DNA from: Acidimicrobiaceae bacterium
Lineage (GTDB): Bacteria; Actinomycetota; Acidimicrobiia; Acidimicrobiales; RAAP-2
Direction of reading: 5' to 3'
Assembly (NCBI GenBank): GCA_027306755.1
Contig: DAHUZE010000102.1
Location: 1-64,000, forward strand
Length of the DNA stretch: 64,000 bases
Part shown: positions 16,638-25,301 of the stretch, piece by piece
How the letters are laid out: the number at the start of each line of letters is the position of its first letter
Position numbering within the stretch: the stretch's first letter is position 1
Position numbers and translations under genes: made by a program
The notes under the pieces: model-generated
What the model was told of the DNA's origin: nothing
What the model saw: only the letters and a program-made list of their open reading frames with translations
Database searches by the model: none

Positions 16638-17357
16638 TCAGGCCTCCCGCCGTGCCGGCCCGGCGGCCTTTGGCACGGGGGGGGCGGCGGCGGGGGCCAC
16701 CAGGCGGTAGCCGACCCCGCGCACGGTCTCGATGCGCGCCGTGCTGCCCGCGAGCTTGGCCCGCAGCCTCGTGAGGTGGACGTCGATCGTGTTCGACCCA
16801 ACCGCCTCGGCCTCGTCCTCCCACGCGTGCAGGGCGAGGGACCGCCGGTCCACCACCGCGGGCTGGCGGCGGCACAGCACCTCCAGGATGGCCAGCTCGC
16901 GCCCGGTGAGCGCCAGCGGCTCCCCGTTGCGCCGCGCCTCCCTCGTCGCCGGGTCGAGCAGCAGGTCGCCTGCCGTCAGCACCGGGTCCAGCGTGGTCAC
17001 GGGCCGACGCTGGAGGGCGCGCAGCCGGGCCAGCAGCTCGGCCAGCTCGAAGGGCTTGACGAGGTAGTCGTCGGCCCCAGCGTCCAGTCCCTCTACCCGG
17101 TCCGCGGTGGTGTCCCGGGCGGTGAGCATCAGGATGGGCACCCGCTCCCCACGCCGCCGGGCGTGCCGCACGATATCCACGCCTGGCGTGCCCGGCATGC
17201 GCCAATCCAGGACCAGCGCGTCGTAGTCGTAGCTCTGCAGGTATGCGAGGGCGCGGTCCCCGTCGGGCACGGCGTCCACCACATATCCGCTGCGCTTCAG
17301 CGCACGCTCGAGGACGGAACGCAGGCCGGGGTCGTCCTCGGCCACGAGCAGCCGCAC
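16638..17357 (-). CDS. OmpR-type response regulator
   Basis: This 239-residue two-component regulator has a receiver domain with the acidic pair EDD at 7-9, the phospho-acceptor Asp51 in LVLDWRMP, the Thr/Ser switch in MLTARD and the lysine in YLVKPF. The C-terminal winged helix has LTGRELAILEVLCR, NTIDVHLTRLRAKL and the TVRGVGYRL ending of OmpR/PhoB regulators. GTG 17357 is chosen because it begins the domain directly and TACGAT lies six bases upstream (leaderless pattern). It is followed by its histidine kinase one base later. Confidence 0.93.
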   Translation of the reverse strand: MRLLVAEDDPGLRSVLERALKRSGYVVDAVPDGDRALAYLQSYDYDALVLDWRMPGTPGVDIVRHARRRGERVPILMLTARDTTADRVEGLDAGADDYLVKPFELAELLARLRALQRRPVTTLDPVLTAGDLLLDPATREARRNGEPLALTGRELAILEVLCRRQPAVVDRRSLALHAWEDEAEAVGSNTIDVHLTRLRAKLAGSTARIETVRGVGYRLVAPAAAPPVPKAAGPARREA

Positions 17358-17363
17358 GACCTG

Positions 17364-17369
17364 ATCGTA
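17364..17369 (-). promoter_or_regulatory. Leaderless -10 (TACGAT) for the response regulator operon
   Basis: TACGAT, then six bases, then GTG 17357 with no Shine-Dalgarno sequence. Transcription would start at or next to the start codon. Confidence 0.55.
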
Positions 17370-17480
17370 CCGGGTGCTCCTCCGGTCCCGCGGGGGCCGG
17401 GGGGCAGTGGGGTGTGGGCAGGGGTGGGCAGCGGGGCGAGGGCAGTGGCGGGCGGCGGGGAGAGCGGCGGAAGGCGGGGC

Positions 17481-17486
17481 TATGGT
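17481..17486 (+). promoter_or_regulatory. Candidate -10 (TATGGT) for the alcohol dehydrogenase gene
   Basis: TATGGT ends eight bases before ATG 17495. No Shine-Dalgarno sequence is visible, so the leader would be two bases or less. Confidence 0.4.
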
Positions 17487-17494
17487 GCACGGCA

Positions 17495-18574
17495 ATGCGC
17501 GGCGCGCTGGCCGAGGTGAGCGGCAACGAGACCGTGGAGATCGTGGACGACCTCACGGTGGACGACCCCGGGCCAGGCGAGGTGTCGGTGGCCATCCGGA
17601 GCGCCGGAATCTGCCATTCGGACCTCTCGGGCATGAACGGCACGATCCTCCAGCGATTCCCCTTCGTCCCGGGCCACGAGGGGGCGGGCGAGGTCACCGG
17701 CGTCGGCCCCGATGTCGTCGGCGTTGCCGAGGGGGACCACGTCATCGTGGCCTGGAGCCCGCCGTGCGGCCGGTGCCACGCCTGCCTGCGGGGGCAGCCG
17801 AACCTTTGCATCGACATCTTCTTCGCCATGCAGGGCAATCCCCGGTTCCACCGGGGCGGCACGGCGATCTACGGCTTCGCCGGCTCCGGGACCTGGGTGG
17901 AGTCCCTTGTCCTGCCGGTCCAGGCGGTGGTCCCGATCCCCGACGACGTGCCCTACGAGGTGGCGGCCCTCATCGGCTGCGGCGTGACGACGGGGGTGGG
18001 TGCGGCGGTCAACACGGCCAAGGTGGCGGTGGGATCGTCGGTCGTGGTCATCGGGTGCGGGGGTGTCGGCATCTCGGCCATCCAGGGAGCGCGCCTCTGC
18101 GGCGCGGCCGAGATCGTGGCGATCGACACCGTGCCGGGCAAGCTCGACGACGCGCGCCGGTTCGGCGCGACGCACGGCGTCCATCCCGACGACGTGATGG
18201 CGGCCATCGTTGATATCACCGGCGGTGAAGGGTTCGATTACGCCTTCGAGTGCATCGGCACCGCGGCCACCTTCCGGTCCGCCTGGGACGCCACCCGCCG
18301 CGGCGGCACCACCGTCATCGTGGGCGCGGGGCGCGGGGACGCCCTGCTGTCGCTGAACGGCTTCGAGCTGTTCTTCTCCGAGAAGGCCCTTCTCGGCAGC
18401 TACTACGGGGGGGCGGATGTCCGCACCGAGTTCCACCGCCTGATCCGCCTGTGGAGGTCGGGGCGGCTGGATCTCGAGGGCATGATCTCCGGGCGCCTCA
18501 CCCTCGACGACGTCAACGACGGGTTGGCGGCGATGCAGCGCGGCGAGGTCATTCGCCAGGTCGTGACCATCTGA
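17495..18574 (+). CDS. Zinc-dependent alcohol dehydrogenase (class III-like)
   Basis: This 359-residue medium-chain dehydrogenase has catalytic zinc ligands in GICHSDL (Cys) and GHEGAG (His). The structural zinc cysteines are in PPCGRCHACLRGQPNLC. The dinucleotide-binding GCGGVGISAI is followed by an acidic residue (VAIDT), which indicates NAD. Its pattern is closest to class III / NDMA- or mycothiol-dependent aldehyde and alcohol dehydrogenases of actinobacteria; the exact substrate is not determinable. It is divergent from the response regulator. Confidence 0.87.
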   Translation: MRGALAEVSGNETVEIVDDLTVDDPGPGEVSVAIRSAGICHSDLSGMNGTILQRFPFVPGHEGAGEVTGVGPDVVGVAEGDHVIVAWSPPCGRCHACLRGQPNLCIDIFFAMQGNPRFHRGGTAIYGFAGSGTWVESLVLPVQAVVPIPDDVPYEVAALIGCGVTTGVGAAVNTAKVAVGSSVVVIGCGGVGISAIQGARLCGAAEIVAIDTVPGKLDDARRFGATHGVHPDDVMAAIVDITGGEGFDYAFECIGTAATFRSAWDATRRGGTTVIVGAGRGDALLSLNGFELFFSEKALLGSYYGGADVRTEFHRLIRLWRSGRLDLEGMISGRLTLDDVNDGLAAMQRGEVIRQVVTI

Positions 18575-18641
18575 CGTCGGGGCTCCCCGCTGCCTGATCG
18601 CACGCGTCGCCACGCTCCCCGGTCGCCACGGGGTCACCGGA

Positions 18642-18647
18642 TAGCCT
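18642..18647 (+). promoter_or_regulatory. Leaderless -10 (TAGCCT) for the ABC exporter operon
   Basis: TAGCCT, then six bases, then ATG 18654 without a Shine-Dalgarno sequence. Confidence 0.55.
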
Positions 18648-18653
18648 TCGACC

Positions 18654-19775
18654 ATGGCCGCCGTGAGCGGTGCCGCACGCGGCGGCACGATCGAAGTGCG
18701 TGGCCTCACCAAGAGGTTCGGCCGGATCGCCGCCGTGAACGACCTCAGCTTCACCGTCCAGCCCGGCCGCATCACCGGCTTCCTCGGTCCCAACGGTGCA
18801 GGCAAGACGACCACGCTGCGCATCGTCTTGGACCTGGTGAACGCCACGTCCGGAACGGCAAGCATCGGCGGCCGGCGCTACCGGGACATCCCCGACCCGG
18901 CGCGGGCGGTAGGAGCGGTCCTCGAAGCCACCAACTTTCACCCGTCCCGGCGTGCCTACGCACACCTGCGGATGATGACCATCGCGGCGGGGATCCCGGC
19001 CGCCCGGATCGGTGAGGTCCTCGAGCTCGTCGGGCTCACCGCCGACGCCCGGCGCAAGGTGGGCGGGTACTCGCTCGGCATGCGCCAGCGGCTGCAACTG
19101 GCCGGTGCGCTTCTCGGCGATCCCGGCGTCCTGATCCTGGACGAGCCGTCCAACGGCCTCGATCCGCAGGGGATCGCCTGGCTCCGGGACTTCCTCCGCC
19201 ACCTGGCCCGCGAGGGCCGCACCATCCTCGTGTCCTCCCACCTCCTGGCCGAGATGGCCCAGACGGTGGACGACGTGGTGATCGTGTCCCAGGGCCAGCT
19301 TCGGGTGCAGGGCCCACTGTCGGCGCTCACCGCCCGGGCCCACTCCGCCATGCGGGTGCGCACTCCGGAGCCGGACCGGCTGGCAGCCCTGGCGCACCGG
19401 GCCGGGTTGGTGCCGCGACCGCTGGTCCCCGGCACCGTGCTGGTGGACGGAGCGACGCCCGAGATCCTCGGTCCGCTTCTGGCAGCCAACCAGGTGGTGG
19501 TGTACGAGGTGGTCCAGGTGAGCCAGGACCTCGAGAGCGTCTTCCTCTCGCTGACCACATCGATGAGCGACTCCCCCGCGGCCCGGCTCCAAGCCCAGGG
19601 CCCGGCGGTCCCCCCCGCACAAGGTCCCTGGGGCCCGACGACGCCGCCGCAGCCGCAACTGCCGCCGCAGCCGCAGTGGGCGCCACCTGCCGGGCCCCCG
19701 GCGCCACCACCCCCGCCCGCCGGGCCCCCTCCGGCCGGGCCCCCGGCTCAGTCCCCGGAGCAGCCCCAACGATGA
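18654..19775 (+). CDS. ABC transporter ATP-binding protein (ABC-2 / DrrA type)
   Basis: This 373-residue ATPase of an export or lipid/drug ABC system has GPNGAGKTTTLR (Walker A), the signature YSLGMRQRLQLAGALLG, LILDEPSNGLDPQG (Walker B) and the switch SSHLLAEMAQ. The core ends near residue 300. The last 65 residues or so are Pro/Gln/Ala-rich low complexity with PPQPQ and PPPPPAGPP runs, unlike the compact family norm. The stop overlaps the permease start (ATGA). Confidence 0.9.
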   Translation: MAAVSGAARGGTIEVRGLTKRFGRIAAVNDLSFTVQPGRITGFLGPNGAGKTTTLRIVLDLVNATSGTASIGGRRYRDIPDPARAVGAVLEATNFHPSRRAYAHLRMMTIAAGIPAARIGEVLELVGLTADARRKVGGYSLGMRQRLQLAGALLGDPGVLILDEPSNGLDPQGIAWLRDFLRHLAREGRTILVSSHLLAEMAQTVDDVVIVSQGQLRVQGPLSALTARAHSAMRVRTPEPDRLAALAHRAGLVPRPLVPGTVLVDGATPEILGPLLAANQVVVYEVVQVSQDLESVFLSLTTSMSDSPAARLQAQGPAVPPAQGPWGPTTPPQPQLPPQPQWAPPAGPPAPPPPPAGPPPAGPPAQSPEQPQR

Positions 19776-20569
19776 CCCGGCTCGTCAAGGCCGAGCTGTA
19801 CAAGCTCCGCACCACGCCCGGGCCCTGGGTCTCCGTGCTGGTCACCATCCTGCTGACCGGCCTCGGCATCACCACGGCGTTCATCGTGGGGCACCACGGC
19901 GTGGTCCGGTTCACCGCACCAACGACAACGACCGGCCTGCGCAACCTGGTGGGCGCCGGCTACGAAGCGGGGGTGGTGATGGCCCCGGTGCTGGGGGTCA
20001 TCTCGATCACCACCGAGTACCGCCACCGCATCCTCACGGCCACCCTCCTCTTGGATCCGAGGCGGTCCCAGGTGATCGCGGCCAAGGTGGCCGCCTCGGT
20101 GGTGTGGGGTCTCTTCATGAGCCTTGCGTCCTTCGCCATGGTGGCGGCCATGGGCATCCCGCTCCTGGTGGCCGAGGGCGGCTCGGTCTCCGCGCTGGCT
20201 CACCAGGTGGCTCCGGTGGCGCCGGGGATCCTGGCCGCCTACGCGCTGCTGGCCGTGTACGGCATGGGCATCGGCACGCTGGTGCGCAACCAGATCGCCG
20301 GCGTGATCCTGGCCCTGGGGATCACCTTGGTCCTGGAGCCGATCATCGTGGCCATCTTCAGCTCGCTGGCCCACATGGACGTCAACTTCCTGCCCTCCCG
20401 GGCCACCGAGGCCGTGGCCGGCGGGCTGGTCCCCAAGGGGGCGGGCAACGCGGCGACAACAGGCAGCGTCCTTCTGAGCTGGTGGTTGGGTGCCATCGCA
20501 TTGGTCTGCTGGGGACTGGGTACGGCGGTCGTCGGGTATTTCCTGACCTTCCGGAGAGACGTCACCTGA
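19772..20569 (+). CDS. ABC-2 type transporter permease
   Basis: This 265-residue membrane protein begins MTRLVKAELYKLRTTPGPW, the usual cytoplasmic start of ABC-2 permeases, and has six hydrophobic segments. ITTEYRHRILTATLL is the conserved cytoplasmic loop of this family. ATG 19772 overlaps the ATPase stop, so the two form one exporter. The substrate is unknown. Confidence 0.87.
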   Translation: MTRLVKAELYKLRTTPGPWVSVLVTILLTGLGITTAFIVGHHGVVRFTAPTTTTGLRNLVGAGYEAGVVMAPVLGVISITTEYRHRILTATLLLDPRRSQVIAAKVAASVVWGLFMSLASFAMVAAMGIPLLVAEGGSVSALAHQVAPVAPGILAAYALLAVYGMGIGTLVRNQIAGVILALGITLVLEPIIVAIFSSLAHMDVNFLPSRATEAVAGGLVPKGAGNAATTGSVLLSWWLGAIALVCWGLGTAVVGYFLTFRRDVT

Positions 20570-20613
20570 TCTCGCGCCCGCTGCCCATCCCCCAGTTCCC
20601 CGAGCGGCCCCGG

Positions 20614-21570
20614 ATGGGCCGGCTCCGCCGGGCTCCCGGGGTGACGATGGTGCCGGCCTCGATCCGGGTTGGCGGACGCAACCTGCAGTTCGCGGTGTCC
20701 GACAACGTGGACGCCCACGGCCCGGACGGCCCGGGCACGCCCCCGCTGTGGGCGGTGAACGTGCACGGCTACTTTGCCGGCGGCCAGATGTACTGGCGGG
20801 AGAGCAGCTGGCTGGCCGACCGGTTCGGCTGGCGGGTGGTGAACCCGTGCCTCCCCGGATTCGGCGGGAGCGACCCGCTCGGGTGGCACGAGATCTCCAT
20901 CGGCACCCTGGCCGAGCAGGTGGCGCTCGTCGTCGACCACCTCGAGGCCGGCCCAGTGCTGCTGCTAGGCCACTCCATGGGCGCAGCGGTGGCGGTGCAC
21001 TACGCGCACCAGCGCGCCGAGGGCACCCTGGGCCTCGTCTACCGGGACGGGGTGGCCACGCCGGCGTGGCGGGACCGACGTGGCCCGGTCCAGACGGCGA
21101 TGGCCGCGGTCTCACCCAACATGGCGCCCTTCGCCGACATATTCGCCTCCTTCATCCTGGACACGCCCGATCTCCTCATCGGCCGGGCCCTTTCGACCGT
21201 GCGGGCGCTGGTCCCCGACGTCCGCCGGAATGTGCGAACCATGGGGTTGAGCTTCCCGATCGCCGCCATGCTGATGACCGTTGACCTCCGCGCCGAGGTG
21301 ACGGCGCTGGCCGAGGCCGGCCTCCCGATCCTGGCCGAGTGGGGCACCTTCGACCACATCGTGGGGGCGGCCGCGGCGGAGGAATTCGAGCGATGCGCCT
21401 CCACCACGGTGCAGTGGGTGCCGGGCGGCCACTCCTGGATGCTGGCCCGGCCCCAGGGTCAGGCCGACGTGCTGGCCCGCCTCGAGGTCGGCCAGCAGTT
21501 CTGCTCCAGGGTGGCGGACCGCCACCGCACCGGCACCTCCGGGGCGCGCCCGCTGCGTCAGGTTCGCTGA
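20614..21570 (+). CDS. Alpha/beta-hydrolase
   Basis: This hydrolase of about 318 residues has the oxyanion strand WAVNVHGYFAGGQMYW, the nucleophile in LLGHSMGAA, the acid in EWGTFDHIVG and the histidine in PGGHSWML, so the catalytic triad is complete. The start is uncertain: ATG 20614 is used here, and GTG 20641 or ATG 20647 are possible. It lies 44 bases after the ABC-2 permease and may share its transcript. Its 3' end overlaps the convergent GH1-like gene by 13 bases. Confidence 0.82.
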   Translation: MGRLRRAPGVTMVPASIRVGGRNLQFAVSDNVDAHGPDGPGTPPLWAVNVHGYFAGGQMYWRESSWLADRFGWRVVNPCLPGFGGSDPLGWHEISIGTLAEQVALVVDHLEAGPVLLLGHSMGAAVAVHYAHQRAEGTLGLVYRDGVATPAWRDRRGPVQTAMAAVSPNMAPFADIFASFILDTPDLLIGRALSTVRALVPDVRRNVRTMGLSFPIAAMLMTVDLRAEVTALAEAGLPILAEWGTFDHIVGAAAAEEFERCASTTVQWVPGGHSWMLARPQGQADVLARLEVGQQFCSRVADRHRTGTSGARPLRQVR

Positions 21571-23054
21571 GGCGGCGCCAACCGGACACCGGAACGCACC
21601 TGGGCCACCAGCCGGCCGAAGGCCGCGCCCGACGCCGCGCCCGAGCTGTCGACCAGTTGCCACGCCACTCCCGCGCCGGGCTCCGGCGTCACGGCGAACA
21701 GCCCCGTCGCCGCTCCCGCCCTCCCCGGCTCCGCCGGGCCGCCCAGGTCGCGGTAGCAGAGCCCGGCCACCGGCGTCCCGGCCCGCGCAGCGTCCACCGT
21801 CGCGGCTACCAGGGCCCGGAGGTACGAGGGGCGGTCCCACCCGTCCGGCCGGGCGCCGCACCCCGGTGGCATGGGCAACGACGCCTGGATCCAGACAGGC
21901 ACGCCGCCCCCCGCCGAGGCCAGGGCTCGGCACCATTCGACCAGGCCGTCGATGTCCGCCGGCGCGTCCCAGGGGGCGGTGCGGGCGGTGCGGGCCGTGG
22001 AGGACGTGCGGGCCGTGGAGGACGTAGGGGACGTGCGGGCTGCGAGGTCCGGCCGGGCGGCCCGGGCGGACGATCCCGGGGACCACACGATGGCCAGCCC
22101 GTCCATCGGTGCCGTCGCCGGGCGGTCGTACACGACGTCGAGCAGGCGCCGAGGCGTGGCCCGCGCCTGGCGGCCCCGGAGCCGGCCGGCCGGCCCGGGC
22201 CCGGCGCGGCCGTACGGGGAGAGGGCGGCGGCCAGCCGCCGGGTCGCCAGGTCGGCCATGCTTGCGGGGACGAGCTCGGCGTCGTGCGCCCGCCGGAGGC
22301 TGTCCACCCAGGAGTCCACGTCGCGGCGAACGACGCCCCGCACCGGTGCGGCCATCAGGTCCGCTGGGAGCCGGTGCCAGTCATAGGGGCCGGGAGCGGA
22401 CAGGCCCATGGAGACGACGGCGTCGTCCTGCAGCCGGTGGATGGCGTCGTAGGCCAGGACGTGGGCCGTGCAGAGGTTGTCAAGCACCGCCCAGGCGTCG
22501 GACGCGGCCAGCACGCGGCCGGGCGGGACGTGCCCGCCGACCCAACCGGCCAGGGCGGCCAGGTTGGGCCGCAGGACCGTCACCCAGTCCCGGCAGGCTC
22601 CGCCCAGGGCCTGGGCCACCCGCGCCGCGTGACGGGCAAATCGGTCCGGGCTGCCCGGCGTCAGCCAGAACTCGGCCCCCAGCCACTCCGGGTGGGCCAG
22701 GTCGTGCAACGTAGCCACCGGCACCATGCCGCGCTCGGCGCACCCGGCCATGGTGCGGGCGTAGCGCGCCAGGGCATCGGTGTCGACCCCGTCCGGCGAG
22801 GGCTCGACGCGCGCCCATTCCAAGGGCAGCACCAGCACCTCGCAGCCGGCGCCCGCGGCCCTGTCGAGCGCCGCCTCGGGGTGCTCCCATACGTCGGCGC
22901 CGAGCCCGGCCGGCGGGACGCGGCCGGTGCGCTCCCACGACCACCACTGGTTCTCCGGCTGCCCGGGGCCGTTGAAGCCGCCTTCGGCTGTCGCCGTCAC
23001 GACCGCGCCGAAGAGGATCCCGGCGGGGACCAGGCCGCCCGCGTGGTCCGCCAT
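21558..23054 (-). CDS. Glycoside hydrolase family 1-like protein, probably catalytically altered
   Basis: This 498-residue protein has a recognisable GH1 (beta-glucosidase) framework: FGAVVTATAEGGFNGP at the start, LPLEWARVEPS (SRIEP-like) near 77-86 and VATLHDLAHPEWL near 113-125. The acid/base motif NEP is replaced by RPN at 162-164 (WVTVLRPNLAAL). No ENG nucleophile motif is visible in the C-terminal third, where VPVWIQASLPMP occupies the expected place. It is therefore probably not a normal glycosidase. A Thr/Ser/Arg-rich repeat linker lies around residues 338-358. Confidence 0.65.
   Translation of the reverse strand: MADHAGGLVPAGILFGAVVTATAEGGFNGPGQPENQWWSWERTGRVPPAGLGADVWEHPEAALDRAAGAGCEVLVLPLEWARVEPSPDGVDTDALARYARTMAGCAERGMVPVATLHDLAHPEWLGAEFWLTPGSPDRFARHAARVAQALGGACRDWVTVLRPNLAALAGWVGGHVPPGRVLAASDAWAVLDNLCTAHVLAYDAIHRLQDDAVVSMGLSAPGPYDWHRLPADLMAAPVRGVVRRDVDSWVDSLRRAHDAELVPASMADLATRRLAAALSPYGRAGPGPAGRLRGRQARATPRRLLDVVYDRPATAPMDGLAIVWSPGSSARAARPDLAARTSPTSSTARTSSTARTARTAPWDAPADIDGLVEWCRALASAGGGVPVWIQASLPMPPGCGARPDGWDRPSYLRALVAATVDAARAGTPVAGLCYRDLGGPAEPGRAGAATGLFAVTPEPGAGVAWQLVDSSGAASGAAFGRLVAQVRSGVRLAPPQRT
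21979..22041 (-). repeat. 9/18-bp tandem repeat inside the GH1-like gene
   Basis: Degenerate 9-bp units, two of which combine into an 18-bp repeat, run for about 63 bases. On the coding strand they encode a Ser-Thr-Ala-Arg-Thr type linker. The frame is preserved. Confidence 0.8.
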
Positions 23055-23127
23055 GGCGACAGCATGGCACGCCCGCCGACCGGGGCCCCGGCGACCGGGG
23101 GCCGGCGACCGGCGTCGGGCGGCCAGC

Positions 23128-23133
23128 TAGCGT
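23128..23133 (+). promoter_or_regulatory. Candidate -10 (TAGCGT) for the enoyl-CoA hydratase gene
   Basis: TAGCGT would give a leader of about 20 bases containing GGGAGGAG before ATG 23160. Confidence 0.4.
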
Positions 23134-23159
23134 GCCCAGGGAACGGGAGGAGCGAGCAC

Positions 23160-23933
23160 ATGGCTGACGAAGTGCTGCGGGAGCGCCGGGGCAACGTGGA
23201 GGTCATCACCATCAACCGCCCGGAAGCCCGAAACGCCATCAACGGCGCGGTCAGCACGGGCATCTCGACCGCCATGGACGAGCTGGCCGAGGACCCGGAC
23301 GTCTGGGTCGTCATCCTGACCGGCAGCGGTGACAAGGCCTTTTCCGCCGGCATGGACCTCAAGGCGTTCGCCGCCGGCGAGGGGGCGACGGTGATGGGCG
23401 TTCCCGGCGGCTTCGGCGGCATCGCCCGGCGGGAGTTCCCCAAGCCGCTCATCGCGGCGGTCAACGGGTCGGCCCTCGCCGGCGGCCTCGAAGTGGCCCT
23501 CTCGTGCGACCTGATCGTGGCGGCGGACCACGCCGTCTTCGGGATACCCGAGGCCTCGCGGGGCCTCATCGCCGGGGCGGGGGGCCTGTTCCGCCTGCCC
23601 CGCCGGCTCCCGCTGGCGGTCGCCCTCGAGATGGCTCTCACCGCCGATCCCATAAGCGCCGAGCGGGCCCGGGAGCTGGGCCTGGTGAACCGGGTGGTCC
23701 CCCGCCACCAGCTGATGGACGAGTCGCTCGTGCTGGCCGAGCGGATCGCCGAGAACGCGCCGCTGGCGGTGCGCTACTCCAAGTCGGTCATGCTGCGGTC
23801 CCTGGGGGCCGACGACGCCACGGGGTGGCGCCTCACCGACGACGCCGTCGGGGCCGTCTTCTCCTCCCCGGACGCGATGGAGGGATCCGTGGCCTTTGCC
23901 GAGAAGCGGCGCCCCAACTGGCAGGGCCACTGA
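23160..23933 (+). CDS. Enoyl-CoA hydratase/isomerase (crotonase family)
   Basis: This 257-residue crotonase adds water to, or isomerises, an enoyl-CoA. INRPEARNAIN is the N-terminal signature, FSAGMDLKAF the first oxyanion-hole region and NGSALAGGLEVALSCD the second. PEASRGLIAGAGG carries the glutamate position of the second acid/base. The first catalytic Glu of typical hydratases is not obvious, so isomerase or another crotonase chemistry is possible. GGGAGGAG seven bases before the ATG decides the start. Confidence 0.88.
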   Translation: MADEVLRERRGNVEVITINRPEARNAINGAVSTGISTAMDELAEDPDVWVVILTGSGDKAFSAGMDLKAFAAGEGATVMGVPGGFGGIARREFPKPLIAAVNGSALAGGLEVALSCDLIVAADHAVFGIPEASRGLIAGAGGLFRLPRRLPLAVALEMALTADPISAERARELGLVNRVVPRHQLMDESLVLAERIAENAPLAVRYSKSVMLRSLGADDATGWRLTDDAVGAVFSSPDAMEGSVAFAEKRRPNWQGH

Positions 23934-23977
23934 GCCCCGGGCCCCGAGCCGGCGACACGGTCCCGCCCACCCGCGGT

Positions 23978-23983
23978 TAGCCT
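23978..23983 (+). promoter_or_regulatory. Candidate -10 (TAGCCT) for tatA
   Basis: TAGCCT lies 44 bases upstream of ATG 24028 and would give a leader of about 37 bases with a strong AAGGAGG. Confidence 0.4.
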
Positions 23984-24027
23984 TTGCCTTGGCGGGCCGC
24001 CGCGCCCGTCGGGCAAGGAGGCAACAA

Positions 24028-24225
24028 ATGCTGGCAGACATCTTCGGACCGGACCTGCTGATCGTTGTCATCGTGCTCGCCGTCGTGCTCTTCGGGGGCG
24101 CCGCCATCCCCAAGCTGGCCCGGAACCTCGGTTCGGCCAAGACCGAGTTCGAGAAGGGCATGAAGGAGGGCGGCGCCAAGAGCGAGGCGGCGGCGGCGCC
24201 GGGCGAAGACCGGGACAAGGTCTGA
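24028..24225 (+). CDS. tatA: Sec-independent (twin-arginine) translocase subunit TatA
   Basis: This 65-residue protein has one N-terminal transmembrane helix (about residues 7-24, LLIVVIVLAVVLFGG), the Phe-Gly hinge, and the amphipathic helix IPKLARNLGSAKTEF. A short charged tail completes the TatA/E pattern. It forms the size-variable pore of the Tat system that exports folded proteins. AAGGAGG precedes ATG 24028. It sits directly upstream of the cytochrome oxidase genes; the Rieske subunit QcrA in the same region is a typical Tat client. Confidence 0.92.
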   Translation: MLADIFGPDLLIVVIVLAVVLFGGAAIPKLARNLGSAKTEFEKGMKEGGAKSEAAAAPGEDRDKV

Positions 24226-24321
24226 GCGTCTCGGCCGCAACCCTGGGCCACCGCCGCCGCGGGGCAAGGCGACGGCGCCAAGCCTGAGACCAGCTACTTC
24301 GTCTTTTTTTGCGCCGTTCGA

Positions 24322-24327
24322 TAGTGT
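24322..24327 (+). promoter_or_regulatory. Candidate -10 (TAGTGT) for ctaC
   Basis: TAGTGT ends eight bases before GTG 24336, and no Shine-Dalgarno sequence is visible. A T7 run lies about 15 bases further upstream. Confidence 0.4.
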
Positions 24328-24335
24328 CCCAGCCC

Positions 24336-25301
24336 GTGGACCAGTCGCCCGCCGGCACCCCCCTTTCCACAAACCGGGACGCGGCCGTAGCAGGGTCGCC
24401 GGCCGCTCCGGCGGCCGCCGGCGAGCCAGCCCCGGCACCACGGCCCCGCCGGTCCCGCTGGCTGGGCGCGGCCGTCCTCGCCGTGGGCGGCCTGCTGCTG
24501 GCCGGGTGCCAGATCCCGACCTTCTCGGCCACCAAGCCCACCACGACCCAGGGCCAGGACGCCATCAAGCTCTGGCAGGGCTTCTTCATCGCCGGGGCGA
24601 TCGTCTTCGTGATCGTCTTCTGCCTGATCGCCTGGGCGGTGTTCCGCTACCGCCGGCGCTCGGACGCCATCCCCCAGCAGACGCAGTACCACACGATCCT
24701 GGAGATCGTGTACACGGCCGTGCCCGTGGTCATCGTCCTCGTACTGTTCGCCTTCACCTTCGTGACGGAGAACAACGTGGACGCCCTGCCGGCGCCCAGG
24801 CTCACCGTGACCGTCACCGGGTTCCAGTGGGGATGGCGGTTCCACTACACAACAAAGAACGTCACAGTGATCGGCGTGGAACTGCAGGATCCCCAGATGG
24901 TGATCCCCGTCCACGAGGCGGTGCGCATCAACCTGCAGTCCCATGACGTGATCCACGGCTTCTACGTGCCGGCCTTCGACTTCAGCCGTTACGCCCAGCC
25001 CGGGATCATCAACAAGTTCACCATCACGCCCCAGAGCACGGGCACATACCACGGCCAGTGCACCCAGTACTGCGGGCTCTACCACTCGCTGATGCGGTTC
25101 CGGGTGAAAGTCGTCTCGGCCACCCAGTTCGCGGCCTGGGTCAGCACCCACCACTCGTCCGGCCCGCAGAAGTCCGTGCCGACAGTGGAGCGGCGGGCCC
25201 TCGGCAAGTCGACACCGAGCTCGACCGCCACACCCAACTCGAACGCGTCGACGCACACATCCACGGCCGCCACATACCAGACAGGGAGCACAGGCCTGTG
25301 A
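24336..25301 (+). CDS. ctaC: Cytochrome c oxidase subunit II
   Basis: This 321-residue membrane-anchored subunit takes electrons from cytochrome c through its CuA centre. LLLAGC near residue 50 is a lipobox, so it is a probable lipoprotein. Two transmembrane helices follow. The CuA domain has FQWGWRF, the first His in [11 protein letters not shown], and [16 protein letters not shown], giving two Cys, His and Met. The usual Glu between the cysteines is Gln. A Thr/Ser-rich tail follows. The GTG start is chosen by position; the stop overlaps ctaD (GTGA). Confidence 0.93.
   Translation: MDQSPAGTPLSTNRDAAVAGSPAAPAAAGEPAPAPRPRRSRWLGAAVLAVGGLLLAGCQIPTFSATKPTTTQGQDAIKLWQGFFIAGAIVFVIVFCLIAWAVFRYRRRSDAIPQQTQYHTILEIVYTAVPVVIVLVLFAFTFVTENNVDALPAPRLTVTVTGFQWGWRFHYTTKNVTVIGVELQDPQMVIPVHEAVRINLQSHDVIHGFYVPAFDFSRYAQPGIINKFTITPQSTGTYHGQCTQYCGLYHSLMRFRVKVVSATQFAAWVSTHHSSGPQKSVPTVERRALGKSTPSSTATPNSNASTHTSTAATYQTGSTGL

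Noticed and set aside
24303-24310. T7 run upstream of ctaC as an intrinsic terminator for tatA
   Set aside because: No convincing stem lies directly 5' of the T-run; the partial pairing I could draw spans the run itself.
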